NCBI RefSeq assembly: GCF_022601675.1
Contig: NZ_JAKVIL010000004.1
Span: forward strand, 338,144-402,143
Source: Ancylobacter gelatini
GTDB lineage: Bacteria > Pseudomonadota > Alphaproteobacteria > Rhizobiales > Xanthobacteraceae
Direction of reading: 5' to 3'
DNA: 64,000 bases
Below the pieces are notes generated by a model that saw only the letters and a program-made list of their open reading frames with translations, was not told where the DNA came from and did not search any database. Each line of letters opens with the position of its first letter. Within the stretch, counting starts at the first letter, position 1. A program made the translations under genes and the position numbers. Positions 1 through 7,769 of this stretch are shown one piece after another.

Positions 1-777
1 CGGCGAGGGCGCATCGCCGAGCAGCACGATGCCCAGCAGCACCGTCAGCAGCGGGTTGAGCATCGAGAACGGCACCACTGAATTGATCGGGTAGCGCTGC
101 AGCAGCCAGTACCAGATCCCATAGGCGACGATCGACGAGGCGATCGCGCTGTAGATCACCGCGATCCAGCCCCAGGGACTGGCGTAATTCGCGGTGAACC
201 AGCGCTCGCCCTCCAGCAGCCAGGAGGCCGTGAGCACCTGCGGCACCGCGAACAGCGACGACCAGCCCATCATCGTCATGGGCGAGATGCCGGGAATCGA
301 CTTGATGATGAGATTGGTCACCGCCCAGGCCGTGGCGCTGATCATCAGCAGCGCGAAAGGCAGCGGCGACGGCATGGTCGGCCCGACCGCCAGCACCGCG
401 ATTCCCGCGACCGAGACCGCGAGCCCCAGCAGCCGCATCGGCCCCAGCCGCTCCTTGAGCACGAAGCAGGCGAGAACGGTGGCGATCGGCGCGCCGAGCT
501 GGATGAGGATCGCGCTCGTGCCCGCCTCCGCACGCTCCAGCGCGAGGAACAGCACGCCGAAATGCAGGGTGCCGAAGGTGACGGACACCAGCACCACGCC
601 TTTCCACTGGTCGCGCCGGATGCGGGTGAACGGCACCAAAAGCGCCGCCACCAGCGTGAAGCGCAGCGCGCTCATCAGGATCGGCGGGATATCCGCGACC
701 CCGAGCTTGATGACGATCACGTTGAGCGCCCAGAACAGGACGACCAGCAAGGCGAGAAGCTTGAACCGGAAAGGCAT
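1..777 (-). CDS. EamA/YdeD-type DMT exporter, 3' end cut by window edge
   Basis: This is an inner-membrane carrier of the drug/metabolite transporter superfamily. The relative I recall is E. coli EamA/YdeD, an exporter of cysteine-pathway metabolites; the substrate here is unknown. The visible 259 codons begin MPFRFKLLALLVVLFWALN, with hydrophobic helices throughout and two EamA repeats: the first holds W-A-L-N-V-I-V-I-K-x-G, the second repeats it as W-A-V-T-N-L-I-I-K. The reading frame is still open at base 1 (after L-L-G-D-A-P-S-P), so only the last helix or two are missing. I chose the ATG at 777 because it matches the family start. The frame continues upstream without a stop to an ATG at 1026, but that 83-residue leader is Arg-rich and unlike a membrane protein. 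The gene is divergent from the dehydrogenase at 1172. Confidence 0.88.
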   Translation of the reverse strand, partial: MPFRFKLLALLVVLFWALNVIVIKLGVADIPPILMSALRFTLVAALLVPFTRIRRDQWKGVVLVSVTFGTLHFGVLFLALERAEAGTSAILIQLGAPIATVLACFVLKERLGPMRLLGLAVSVAGIAVLAVGPTMPSPLPFALLMISATAWAVTNLIIKSIPGISPMTMMGWSSLFAVPQVLTASWLLEGERWFTANYASPWGWIAVIYSAIASSIVAYGIWYWLLQRYPINSVVPFSMLNPLLTVLLGIVLLGDAPSP

Positions 778-1171
778 GTCGGACCGCAAGGAAAGGCCCC
801 GCCGCCGGAAGCGGTGGACGGGCCGGGAAGACTGTCGGGGAAGACGTCCTCCGCCGAATAGACCCGATCCCCGTCCCTGCATAGGACGATCATCCCCCGC
901 GCGGTGCGCCGCGGCTGTGCCGTGGCGGCGACGACACGGCGCACCGAGGTGCAGGGGCACGATATCCTGGCTGGTAAAGGGCGCGAAAAGCGGGAGCCAC
1001 CCTGCGACGTAGAAGTTGCGGGACATAGCGCAGCCGTCTCTTGCGGCTCGTGGATGACATCGCGACGGTTGACCGCGTGAAGAGCCGCCTTGCCGATGCC
1101 GGCGCGCGGCTGGAAAGTGGGTCGGCCGCCCTGCGTGACGCGCAGGCTGGACACCAATGAGGAGACGACAC
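778..1171. other. Intergenic region between EamA and tartrate dehydrogenase genes
   Basis: A 394-base divergent gap with no convincing gene. The minus strand is open in frame with EamA back to 1026. The plus strand carries a short frame from 1050 to 1156 that ends just before the dehydrogenase ribosome site and reads like the C-terminal part of a VOC/glyoxalase domain (V-D-D-I-A-T-V-D-R-V, then A-A-L-R-D-A-Q-A-G-H-Q). It has no good start, so it may be a gene remnant or chance. The dehydrogenase ribosome site GAGGAGA lies at about 1158-1164. Confidence 0.5.
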
Positions 1172-2245
1172 ATGCGCACGTACCGCATTGCGGTGATCCC
1201 CGGCGACGGCATTGGCAACGAGGTGGTGCCGGAAGGCCAGAAGGTGCTGGAGGCGGCCGCCCGGCGCGCGGGGTTCGCTCTGGAGTGGCAGCATTACGAC
1301 TGGTCGTGCGAGCGCTTCGCCAAGACCGGATCGATGATGCCCGCCGACGGGCTCGACCAGATCCGTCACACGGATGCGATCTATCTCGGCGCCGTCGGCT
1401 TTCCCGGTGTGCCGGACCATGTGTCGCTGTGGGGCCTGCTGATCCCGATCCGCCGCAGCTTCCACCAGTACATCAACCTGCGCCCGGTGAAGCTGCTCAA
1501 GGGCGTGGAGAGCCCGCTCAAGGGCCGCGAGGCCGGCGACATCGATTTCTATGTCGTGCGCGAGAACAATGAGGGCGAATATTCATCCATCGGCGGCCGG
1601 CTGTTCGAGGGTGCGCCGGAAGAATTGGTGATGCAGCAGTCCATCTTCACCCGCCGCGGCTGCGACCGCGTGATGCGCTACGCCTTCGAGCTGGCCGGCA
1701 CGCGCAAGAAGCACGTCACCTCCGCCACCAAGTCGAATGGCATCAGCCACACCATGCCCTATTGGGATGAGCGCTTCGCCGCCATGGCGGCGCAATATCC
1801 CGACTTCCGGACCGACCATTTCCACATCGATATCCTGACCGCGCATTTCGTGCGCAATCCGGATTGGTTCGACGTGGTGGTCGGCTCCAACCTGTTCGGC
1901 GACATCCTCTCCGATCTTGGTCCGGCCATTGTCGGCTCGATCGGCATCGCGCCGGGAGGCAACATCAATCCCGAGCGGGATTATCCGTCGATGTTCGAGC
2001 CCGTGCACGGCTCGGCGCCGGATATTGCCGGCAAGGGGCTGGCGAATCCGATCGGCCAGATCTGGTCCGGCGCGATGATGCTGCGCCACCTCGGCGAGGA
2101 GAAAGCCGCGCTCGCCATCGAGGAGGTCATCGAGGAGGTGCTGGCCGAGCGCATCTGCCTCACCCGCGACCTCGGCGGCACCGCCTCGACGACGGAAGCC
2201 GGCGACGCCATCGCCGCCGCCGTGGCTGGACGCGACATCGGGTAG
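1172..2245 (+). CDS. Tartrate dehydrogenase / D-malate dehydrogenase (decarboxylating)
   Basis: A 357-residue member of the isocitrate/isopropylmalate dehydrogenase family, acting on small 2-hydroxy acids (tartrate, D-malate) with NAD and divalent metal in the cytoplasm. The N-terminus reads IAVIPGDGIGNEV, the family nucleotide-binding start. The family signature N-L-F-G-D-I-L-S-D-L begins near residue 240 and continues into G-S-I-G-I-A-P-G-G-N-I. E-N-N-E-G-E-Y-S-S-I-G-G-R near residue 137 is typical of the tartrate/D-malate (TtuC/DmlA) branch rather than LeuB. The ATG at 1172 follows a good GAGGAGA site; an ATG-free upstream extension to 1157 is less likely. Substrate choice among tartrate, malate and isopropylmalate cannot be settled by eye. 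It appears monocistronic. Confidence 0.85.
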   Translation: MRTYRIAVIPGDGIGNEVVPEGQKVLEAAARRAGFALEWQHYDWSCERFAKTGSMMPADGLDQIRHTDAIYLGAVGFPGVPDHVSLWGLLIPIRRSFHQYINLRPVKLLKGVESPLKGREAGDIDFYVVRENNEGEYSSIGGRLFEGAPEELVMQQSIFTRRGCDRVMRYAFELAGTRKKHVTSATKSNGISHTMPYWDERFAAMAAQYPDFRTDHFHIDILTAHFVRNPDWFDVVVGSNLFGDILSDLGPAIVGSIGIAPGGNINPERDYPSMFEPVHGSAPDIAGKGLANPIGQIWSGAMMLRHLGEEKAALAIEEVIEEVLAERICLTRDLGGTASTTEAGDAIAAAVAGRDIG

Positions 2246-2342
2246 TCGACCATCAAGGCGAGGCGCGGGACGGTCGCACGCCCCGCGCCTTTGCTGGCGC
2301 ATGGGGACGCTGAGGGGCGTTTTCTTTTTCGATCGCTGTTCT

Positions 2343-3044
2343 ATGGTGCGCGCCATGCACGATCTCTCGCTCCTCGGCCGCCTCGCCTTCCGCCACACGC
2401 CCCCCACCAAGCCCGCCTTGCCGCCCGGCCGGCACGATCTCGGCCTGTTCGAGACACGCGACTATGCGCTGGTCGTGCCCGAGGGTATCGACCCGGCGCG
2501 GCCGACGCCGTTCGTCACGCTGTTTCATGGCGGGGGCGGCAGCGCAGAGAAGATCATGCCGATCCTGCGCCGGCATGCCGAAGAGCGCGGCTTTCTGCTG
2601 CTGGTGCCGCAATCGCTGCTGCCGACCTGGGACATCGTGATCGCCGGCAACGGTCCGGACCGCGAGCGGCTCGACATCGGCCTCGCCGAGGTCGCCTCGC
2701 GCTTCACGCTCGACCCCGCCCGCTTCGCCTTTGCCGGCCATTCCGACGGCGGCAGCTATTCGCTGTCCACCGGGCTCAGCAACGGACACGTCGTCACCCA
2801 TATCCTCGCCTTCTCCGCCGGGTTCATGACCGTGCTGGCGCAGGAGGGCTCGCCCAAGGTGTTCATCGCCCACGGGCAGAACGACACCCAGACCCCGATC
2901 GCGACCGCCGGCCGCTCCCACGCCGCCAAACTGCGCGCGGCGGGCTATGAGCTCACCTATGTCGAGCACCCCGGCCCGCACGCCTCGCAGCCGGCGATGG
3001 TGCAACTCGGCGTCGATTACTTCCTGAGCCATCCCGGGCTCTGA
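2343..3044 (+). CDS. Alpha/beta hydrolase (phospholipase/carboxylesterase-like)
   Basis: A cytoplasmic alpha/beta-hydrolase of about 233 residues. The sequence contains F-H-G-G-G-G-S near residue 60 (oxyanion-hole region), the nucleophile elbow A-G-H-S-D-G-G-S with Ser as the probable nucleophile, and late H-G-Q-N-D and H-P-G-P-H-A segments that would supply the Asp and His of the triad. Length and motifs fit the carboxylesterase/PHB-depolymerase-like group. The start is uncertain: in-frame ATGs occur at 2301, 2343 and 2355 and none has a strong ribosome site; homology from memory favours 2343 or 2355. No substrate can be assigned. Confidence 0.7.
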   Translation: MVRAMHDLSLLGRLAFRHTPPTKPALPPGRHDLGLFETRDYALVVPEGIDPARPTPFVTLFHGGGGSAEKIMPILRRHAEERGFLLLVPQSLLPTWDIVIAGNGPDRERLDIGLAEVASRFTLDPARFAFAGHSDGGSYSLSTGLSNGHVVTHILAFSAGFMTVLAQEGSPKVFIAHGQNDTQTPIATAGRSHAAKLRAAGYELTYVEHPGPHASQPAMVQLGVDYFLSHPGL

Positions 3045-3056
3045 CCGCGGCAAACA

Positions 3057-3083
3057 AAAAGGCCGGCGCGATGGCCGGCCTTT
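3057..3083. terminator. Bidirectional intrinsic terminator
   Basis: Perfect inverted repeat: AAAGGCCGGC, a six-base loop, then GCCGGCCTTT. The A-run on the left and T-run on the right let it serve both the hydrolase gene (ending 3044) and the convergent minus-strand gene (ending 3124). Confidence 0.8.
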
Positions 3084-3123
3084 CGTTGGTGCAGAGACGC
3101 GCGCCGAAGCGCGCAAAGACGTC

Positions 3124-3465
3124 TCAGCTCAGCGGCTTGACGCCCTTGGCGATCTCGGCCACGTCCGCGTCGATCTTGGCGAGGGTCGAGGCGAACGCCT
3201 CCGGGCTGTCCTTCAGCGCCTTCTTGATGTCCGACGCCCAGGTCGGGTGGCGCAGGGTGAAGGTGGTGGTGGCCGACGAGCCATACTTCTTCGACAGGTA
3301 CATGTTGACCTTGAACGGCACCGGCTCGGAAGCCATGTAGCTGGTGGTCGGGTGCTCGGCGACGAAGCTCTTATAGGCTTCGGCGACCTCGCCGTACTTG
3401 CCGGCTTCGATCAGGGCGGTGTTGCTCTCGATCAGCGCGACGAGGGCGGCATCTCCGGTGAACAT
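3124..3465 (-). CDS. Small conserved hypothetical protein downstream of glpX
   Basis: I do not recognise this 113-residue protein. It has no signal peptide or membrane helix and looks like a small soluble, mostly helical protein: an N-terminal segment around A-L-I-E-S-N-T-A-L-I-E-A-G-K-Y, a middle with H-P-T-T-S-Y-M, and a Lys/Asp-rich C-terminal helix. The ATG at 3465 follows GGAAGGAAA. It begins 50 bases after the stop of glpX on the same strand and ends at a shared terminator, so it is probably the last gene of the aminotransferase-hom-glpX unit. Confidence 0.6.
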   Translation of the reverse strand: MFTGDAALVALIESNTALIEAGKYGEVAEAYKSFVAEHPTTSYMASEPVPFKVNMYLSKKYGSSATTTFTLRHPTWASDIKKALKDSPEAFASTLAKIDADVAEIAKGVKPLS

Positions 3466-3515
3466 GGCGTCTTTCCTTCCCGTGGGTTGAGCGGCGAAAC
3501 GGCCGAGGGCGCGCC

Positions 3516-4511
3516 TCAGCCGAGGTGGAACTTCGACAGGTCGCGGTGCTCGGCCTCGATCCAGCGTACCGTCCCGGTCGCCGAGCGCATGACGACGGTG
3601 TGGGTCTTCACCACGCCCTTCTCGTACTTCACGCCCTTCAGCAGGTTGCCGGTGGTCACGCCGGTGGCGGAGAACAGGCAGTCGCCGCGCACCATGTCAT
3701 GGATGGTGTAGATCTTCTTGGGGTCGGAGACGCCCATCTTCTTGGCGCGCTCGCGCTTCTCCTCGGTGTCGAGGATGAGGCGGGTGTACATCTCGCCGCC
3801 AATGCAGCGCAGCGCCGCCGCAGCCAGCACGCCCTCGGGCGCGCCACCGGTACCCATATAGATGTCGATGCCGGTCTCGTCGGGGTTGGCGGTGTGGATC
3901 ACGCCGGCCACGTCGCCGTCCGTGATGAGCTGCACCGAGGCGCCGGTCTTGCGTACCGCCTCGATAATGGCGGCATGGCGGGGGCGATCGAGGATCAGCG
4001 CGGAAATCTCGTGCGGCTTCACGCCCTTCGCCTTGGCGAGGGAGTGGATGTTGTCCGCCGGCGAGCCGTCGATGTCGATGGTGCCCTTCGGGTAGCCGGG
4101 ACCGATCGCGATCTTGTCCATGTAGACGTCGGGCGCATAGAGCATGGTGCCGCCCTCGGCCATCGCCATGGTGGCGATCGAGCCGGGCATGTTCTTGGCG
4201 CAGAGCGTGGTGCCCTCCAGCGGATCGACGGCGATGTCGACGGCCGGACCCTTGCCGCTGCCGAGTTCCTCGCCGATGAACAGCATCGGGGCCTCGTCGC
4301 GCTCGCCTTCGCCGATCACGATGCGGCCGGCGATCGGCAGCCGGTTCAGCTCGCGGCGCATGGCGTCCACCGCCGCCTTGTCCGCCGCCTTTTCATCGCC
4401 GCGCCCGCGCAGCGCCGCCGATGCCACCGCCGCGCGTTCCGTCACGCGCACCAGCTCAAGCGTCAGAATGCGCTCCAGCAACTGATCGGGTTTGACCGTA
4501 ATTTCCGCCAT
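3516..4511 (-). CDS. glpX: Class II fructose-1,6-bisphosphatase
   Basis: A 331-residue enzyme that removes the 1-phosphate of fructose-1,6-bisphosphate in gluconeogenesis (and often also sedoheptulose-1,7-bisphosphate). Family motifs are clear: G-E-G-E-R-D-E-A-P at residues 68-76 and the metal-binding D-P-L-E-G-T-T at 96-102, then G-S-I-A-T-M-A and later Y-M-G-T-G-G-A-P-E-G-V. Length agrees with GlpX. I chose the ATG at 4511 (MAEITVKPDQ), preceded by AGGGA; a longer frame to 4526 would overlap the hom stop. It sits 11 bases after hom. The alaC-like/hom/glpX linkage is, to my knowledge, common in Hyphomicrobiales. Confidence 0.95.
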   Translation of the reverse strand: MAEITVKPDQLLERILTLELVRVTERAAVASAALRGRGDEKAADKAAVDAMRRELNRLPIAGRIVIGEGERDEAPMLFIGEELGSGKGPAVDIAVDPLEGTTLCAKNMPGSIATMAMAEGGTMLYAPDVYMDKIAIGPGYPKGTIDIDGSPADNIHSLAKAKGVKPHEISALILDRPRHAAIIEAVRKTGASVQLITDGDVAGVIHTANPDETGIDIYMGTGGAPEGVLAAAALRCIGGEMYTRLILDTEEKRERAKKMGVSDPKKIYTIHDMVRGDCLFSATGVTTGNLLKGVKYEKGVVKTHTVVMRSATGTVRWIEAEHRDLSKFHLG

Positions 4512-4522
4512 CGTCCCTGCCC

Positions 4523-5842
4523 TCAATCCTTCTCGATACGTATAACCTGCGGGGGCGAGGCGATCACACCATCGATCTCGATGGCGGCGATCGCACGGCG
4601 CACCGCGTCTTCCGTCGTCGCATAGGTGATCAACACCACCGGCGCGGGGTCTTCCGCGCTGTCGGCCCGATCCCCGCCATGCGGCCGGCCACGCCGGTGC
4701 TGCATTATGGACTCAAGAGAAATATTCTGCTCGGCCATATGGCGGGCAATCGCTGCCGCCGTTCCGGGCCGATCGACCGCGGCGAGACGGATATAATACC
4801 CACCTTCATGACGCTGGATTGCGGGCTTGCCCGCCGGCCGCAAATTGACCGCCGGCCAGCCGAAAACCGCGCGAGGCCGCGCCGTCGCAAGGTCGCACAG
4901 GTCGCCAACCACGGCGGACGCCGTGGCGTCGCCGCCCGCGCCGGGGCCGACCAGCGTCAGCGCAACCGCGTCGCCGTCCACCGCCACCGCATTGGTGACG
5001 CCGGAGACCTGCGCGATTGGCCAATGTTTAGGCACCATGGTCGGGTGAACCCGCAGTTCCACCGCCTCGCCGGAACGCGCGGCGACGCCCAAAAGCTTGA
5101 TTCGATAGCCGAGTTCGTCGGCGGCATCGAGATCGGCAAGGGTGATGGAGCGGATGCCCTCGACATGGATCGCCTCGGGGTCCGGCTGCACGCCAAAGGC
5201 GAGGCTGGCCAGCAGCGCGAGCTTGTGAGCGGTGTCGAAGCCGTCGACGTCGAAGGTCGGGTCAGCCTCGGCATAGCCGAGCTGCTGAGCCTGGTCGAGG
5301 CAGCTCTCGAAGGAGAGGCCCTCATCCTTCATGCGGGTGAGGATGTAGTTGCAGGTGCCGTTGAGAATGCCCGAAACCCGCTCGACGCGGTTACCGAGCA
5401 GCGCCTCGCGCAGCGTTTTGACAATCGGAATGCCACCGGCCACCGCTGCCTCGAAGGCGATGCCGACGCCCTTCGCCTCCGCCGCGCGGGCCAGCGCGAC
5501 GCCGTGATGGGCGAGCAACGCCTTGTTGGCGGTGGCGACGTCATGGCCGGCCTCGATAGCGGCCTCGACAGCCGCCTTCGCGATGCCGTCCGAGCCGCCG
5601 ATCAGCTCGACGAAGACGTCGATGTCAGGATCGCGGGCAAGGGCGAGCGCATCGTCGAACCAGCGCACGCCGGAAAGGTCGCAGTCGCGATTGCGGTTAC
5701 GGTCGCGTGCGCTGACCGCCACCACCTCGACCTTGCGGCCGGTGCGCGTGGCGATGTCATCCTTGCGGCGGGCCAGCATACGCACGACACCCGCACCGAC
5801 CGTACCGAGGCCGGCGATGCCAATTCTGAGCGGCGGCGCCAT
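4523..5842 (-). CDS. hom: Homoserine dehydrogenase
   Basis: A 439-residue NAD(P)-dependent enzyme that reduces aspartate semialdehyde to homoserine, the branch point to threonine and methionine. The N-terminus carries the Rossmann fold G-x-G-x-x-G (GIAGLGTVGAG, about residues 8-18). The middle has the catalytic N-K-A-L-L-A segment and the homoserine dehydrogenase signature with F-D-V-D-G-F-D-T-A-H-K-L. The last 90 or so residues form an ACT domain (E-G-G-Y-Y-I-R-L, D-R-P-G-T-A), the usual site of threonine feedback. The ATG at 5842 gives the family start MAPPLRIGIAG. It is followed 11 bases later by glpX and preceded by the aminotransferase. Confidence 0.95.
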   Translation of the reverse strand: MAPPLRIGIAGLGTVGAGVVRMLARRKDDIATRTGRKVEVVAVSARDRNRNRDCDLSGVRWFDDALALARDPDIDVFVELIGGSDGIAKAAVEAAIEAGHDVATANKALLAHHGVALARAAEAKGVGIAFEAAVAGGIPIVKTLREALLGNRVERVSGILNGTCNYILTRMKDEGLSFESCLDQAQQLGYAEADPTFDVDGFDTAHKLALLASLAFGVQPDPEAIHVEGIRSITLADLDAADELGYRIKLLGVAARSGEAVELRVHPTMVPKHWPIAQVSGVTNAVAVDGDAVALTLVGPGAGGDATASAVVGDLCDLATARPRAVFGWPAVNLRPAGKPAIQRHEGGYYIRLAAVDRPGTAAAIARHMAEQNISLESIMQHRRGRPHGGDRADSAEDPAPVVLITYATTEDAVRRAIAAIEIDGVIASPPQVIRIEKD

Positions 5843-5905
5843 GAGTAATGTCCGAACACAACAGAAAGCAGGAAACGGCACGGGCCCGGACGCAGATCCG
5901 AGCCG

Positions 5906-7123
5906 TCAGCGTACCGCGGCGAGAGGGACGACGTTGTGCAATGTTTCGGCGCCGGTTTCAAGGAAGCGCCGGACACTGCGCGCCGCCTGCCGGATCCGCT
6001 GCTCGTTCTCCACAAGCGCGATACGCACATATTCGTCGCCATGCTCGCCGAAGCCAACGCCCGGCGCCACCGCGACATCCGCCTTCTCGATCAGCAGCTT
6101 GGCGAATTCCACGCTGCCAAGCGCGCGGAACTTCTCCGGGATCGGCACCCAGGCGAACATCGAGGCGCTCGGCGAGGGAATGTCCCAGCCGGCCTTGCCG
6201 AAACTGTCGATCAGCACGTCGCGGCGCTTCTTGTAGACCCCGCGCATCTCGGCGATGCAGTCCTGCGGGCCGTTCAGCGCCGCGGCGGCCGCAACCTGGA
6301 TCGGGGTATAGGCGCCGTAGTCGAGATAGGACTTCACCCGCGCCAGTGCGGCGATCAGGCGCTCATTTCCGACCGCGAAGCCCATGCGCCAGCCGGCCAT
6401 GGAGAAGGTCTTCGACATCGAGGTGAACTCGACGGTGACATCCATCGCGCCCGGCACCTGCAGCACGGAGGGCGGCGGGTTGTCGTCGAAATACACTTCG
6501 GAATAGGCGAGGTCGGACAGCACGATCAGGTCGTGCTTCTTCGCGAAGGCCACAACATCGCGGTAGAAATCGAGATCGGCGACGCACGCGGTCGGGTTGG
6601 ATGGGTAGCACAACACCAGCGCCAGCGGCGAGGGAATCGAATGCACCACCGCGCGCTCCAGCGCGTGGAAGAACTCGGGGCCGGGCTCGCAGGGCACGGA
6701 GCGGATCGCCGCGCCCGCCATCAGGAAGCCGAAAGCGTGGATCGGGTAGGACGGGTTCGGCACCAGGATCACGTCGCCGGGCGCGGTGATCGCCTGCGCC
6801 ATGTTGGCGAAGCCTTCCTTCGAGCCGAGCGTCGCCACGACCTGCGTGTCGGGGTTCAGCTTCACGCCGAAGCGGCGCTCATAATAGGCCGCCTGCGCGC
6901 GGCGCAGGCCGGGAATACCCTTGGACGCCGAATAGCGATCGGTGTGGGGCTTGCCGATGGTGTCCTTGAGCTTCTCGATGACGTGCACGGGGGCATCCAG
7001 ATCGGGATTGCCCATGCCGAGGTCCACGATGTCGGCGCCGGCGTTTCGGGCGGCGGCCTTCACGCGGTTGACCTGCTCGAACACATAAGGCGGCAGCCGG
7101 CGGATACGGTGGAAATCGGTCAT
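5906..7123 (-). CDS. PLP-dependent aminotransferase, AlaC/AatC-like (often annotated LL-diaminopimelate aminotransferase)
   Basis: A 405-residue fold-type I aminotransferase. The pyridoxal-phosphate lysine is Lys238 in S-M-S-K-T-F-S-M-A-G-W; N-P-S-Y-P-I-H at about 123-129 and C-Y-P-S-N-P-T-A at about 172-179 are the cofactor-pocket motifs. It resembles rhizobial AatC and E. coli AlaC, which move amino groups between glutamate and pyruvate or related keto acids. Automatic annotation often says LL-diaminopimelate aminotransferase, which I regard as unproven. The ATG at 7123 has GGAG upstream; a TTG at 7132 is weaker. Position directly upstream of hom suggests a role in aspartate-family or branched-chain amino-acid synthesis. 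Confidence 0.88.
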   Translation of the reverse strand: MTDFHRIRRLPPYVFEQVNRVKAAARNAGADIVDLGMGNPDLDAPVHVIEKLKDTIGKPHTDRYSASKGIPGLRRAQAAYYERRFGVKLNPDTQVVATLGSKEGFANMAQAITAPGDVILVPNPSYPIHAFGFLMAGAAIRSVPCEPGPEFFHALERAVVHSIPSPLALVLCYPSNPTACVADLDFYRDVVAFAKKHDLIVLSDLAYSEVYFDDNPPPSVLQVPGAMDVTVEFTSMSKTFSMAGWRMGFAVGNERLIAALARVKSYLDYGAYTPIQVAAAAALNGPQDCIAEMRGVYKKRRDVLIDSFGKAGWDIPSPSASMFAWVPIPEKFRALGSVEFAKLLIEKADVAVAPGVGFGEHGDEYVRIALVENEQRIRQAARSVRRFLETGAETLHNVVPLAAVR

Positions 7124-7260
7124 CGGTCTCAAGCTCCAAGCCGCCTCTTTTCCTCACGAGGTCGGCGCATCGGGCGCTTCATATCATTGTTCGCGCGCCC
7201 GCACAGCGAGGGATCTCAGTCTAAAGTGGCAGCAGCGTGGCCCTGCGGTATTATGCGGCG

Positions 7261-7650
7261 CTACTGCCCAGCGCTGCCGTCATCCGGCTCGCTGTCCTGC
7301 TCGATCTCCTTGAGCAGTTGCTGCTCGCGCTGTGTGGCGAGGGTTTCGAGGTCGGTCTGCATCTTCGAGCGCGCGGCGGCGTCCATCACCGGGCGATCGC
7401 CGATCTGCGCGGGCGCGCCGAAGGTGGGATAGGCGGGCTTGGGGGCGTTGGGATCGGTCGTGGTCTTGCCCTCCTCCGGCCATCGGGTCACGTCCGGCAG
7501 CAGCGAATCGGCAACACCGGCGCAGCCGCCGAGCACAAGGCTGGCGGCCAGCAGTGCCGCCGCCGGCAGCACGCGCGGGTGCGTCTGAAGGCGGATCAAA
7601 GGGCGCGTCCAAGCGTCGCGCGCCGGTTCCAGGTCGCCATGTCTCGCCAC
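7261..7650 (-). CDS. Predicted small lipoprotein
   Basis: A 129-residue predicted lipoprotein of unknown function. An N-terminal region of about 25 polar residues is followed by a hydrophobic stretch ([10 protein letters not shown]) and a lipobox L-V-L-G-G-C with Cys43 as the lipidation site. The mature part is short, Pro/Asp-rich then a helical Gln/Glu-rich tail that could be a coiled coil (about residues 95-125). The start is a GTG at 7650; the long N-region suggests the true start could be a little downstream. It is divergent from the PHA synthase gene, so 7651-7769 should hold both promoters. Confidence 0.65.
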   Translation of the reverse strand: MARHGDLEPARDAWTRPLIRLQTHPRVLPAAALLAASLVLGGCAGVADSLLPDVTRWPEEGKTTTDPNAPKPAYPTFGAPAQIGDRPVMDAAARSKMQTDLETLATQREQQLLKEIEQDSEPDDGSAGQ

Positions 7651-7769
7651 GTCCGTCCTTCCACACTTGGCTCGTGCAGGATGCCGGAACGGGAGAAAGG
7701 CTCGCTACTCCCGAACGGCACGTCTATGATGCCTTCACCTATGAACGCACGCACCCTTGGGGACAAGCG

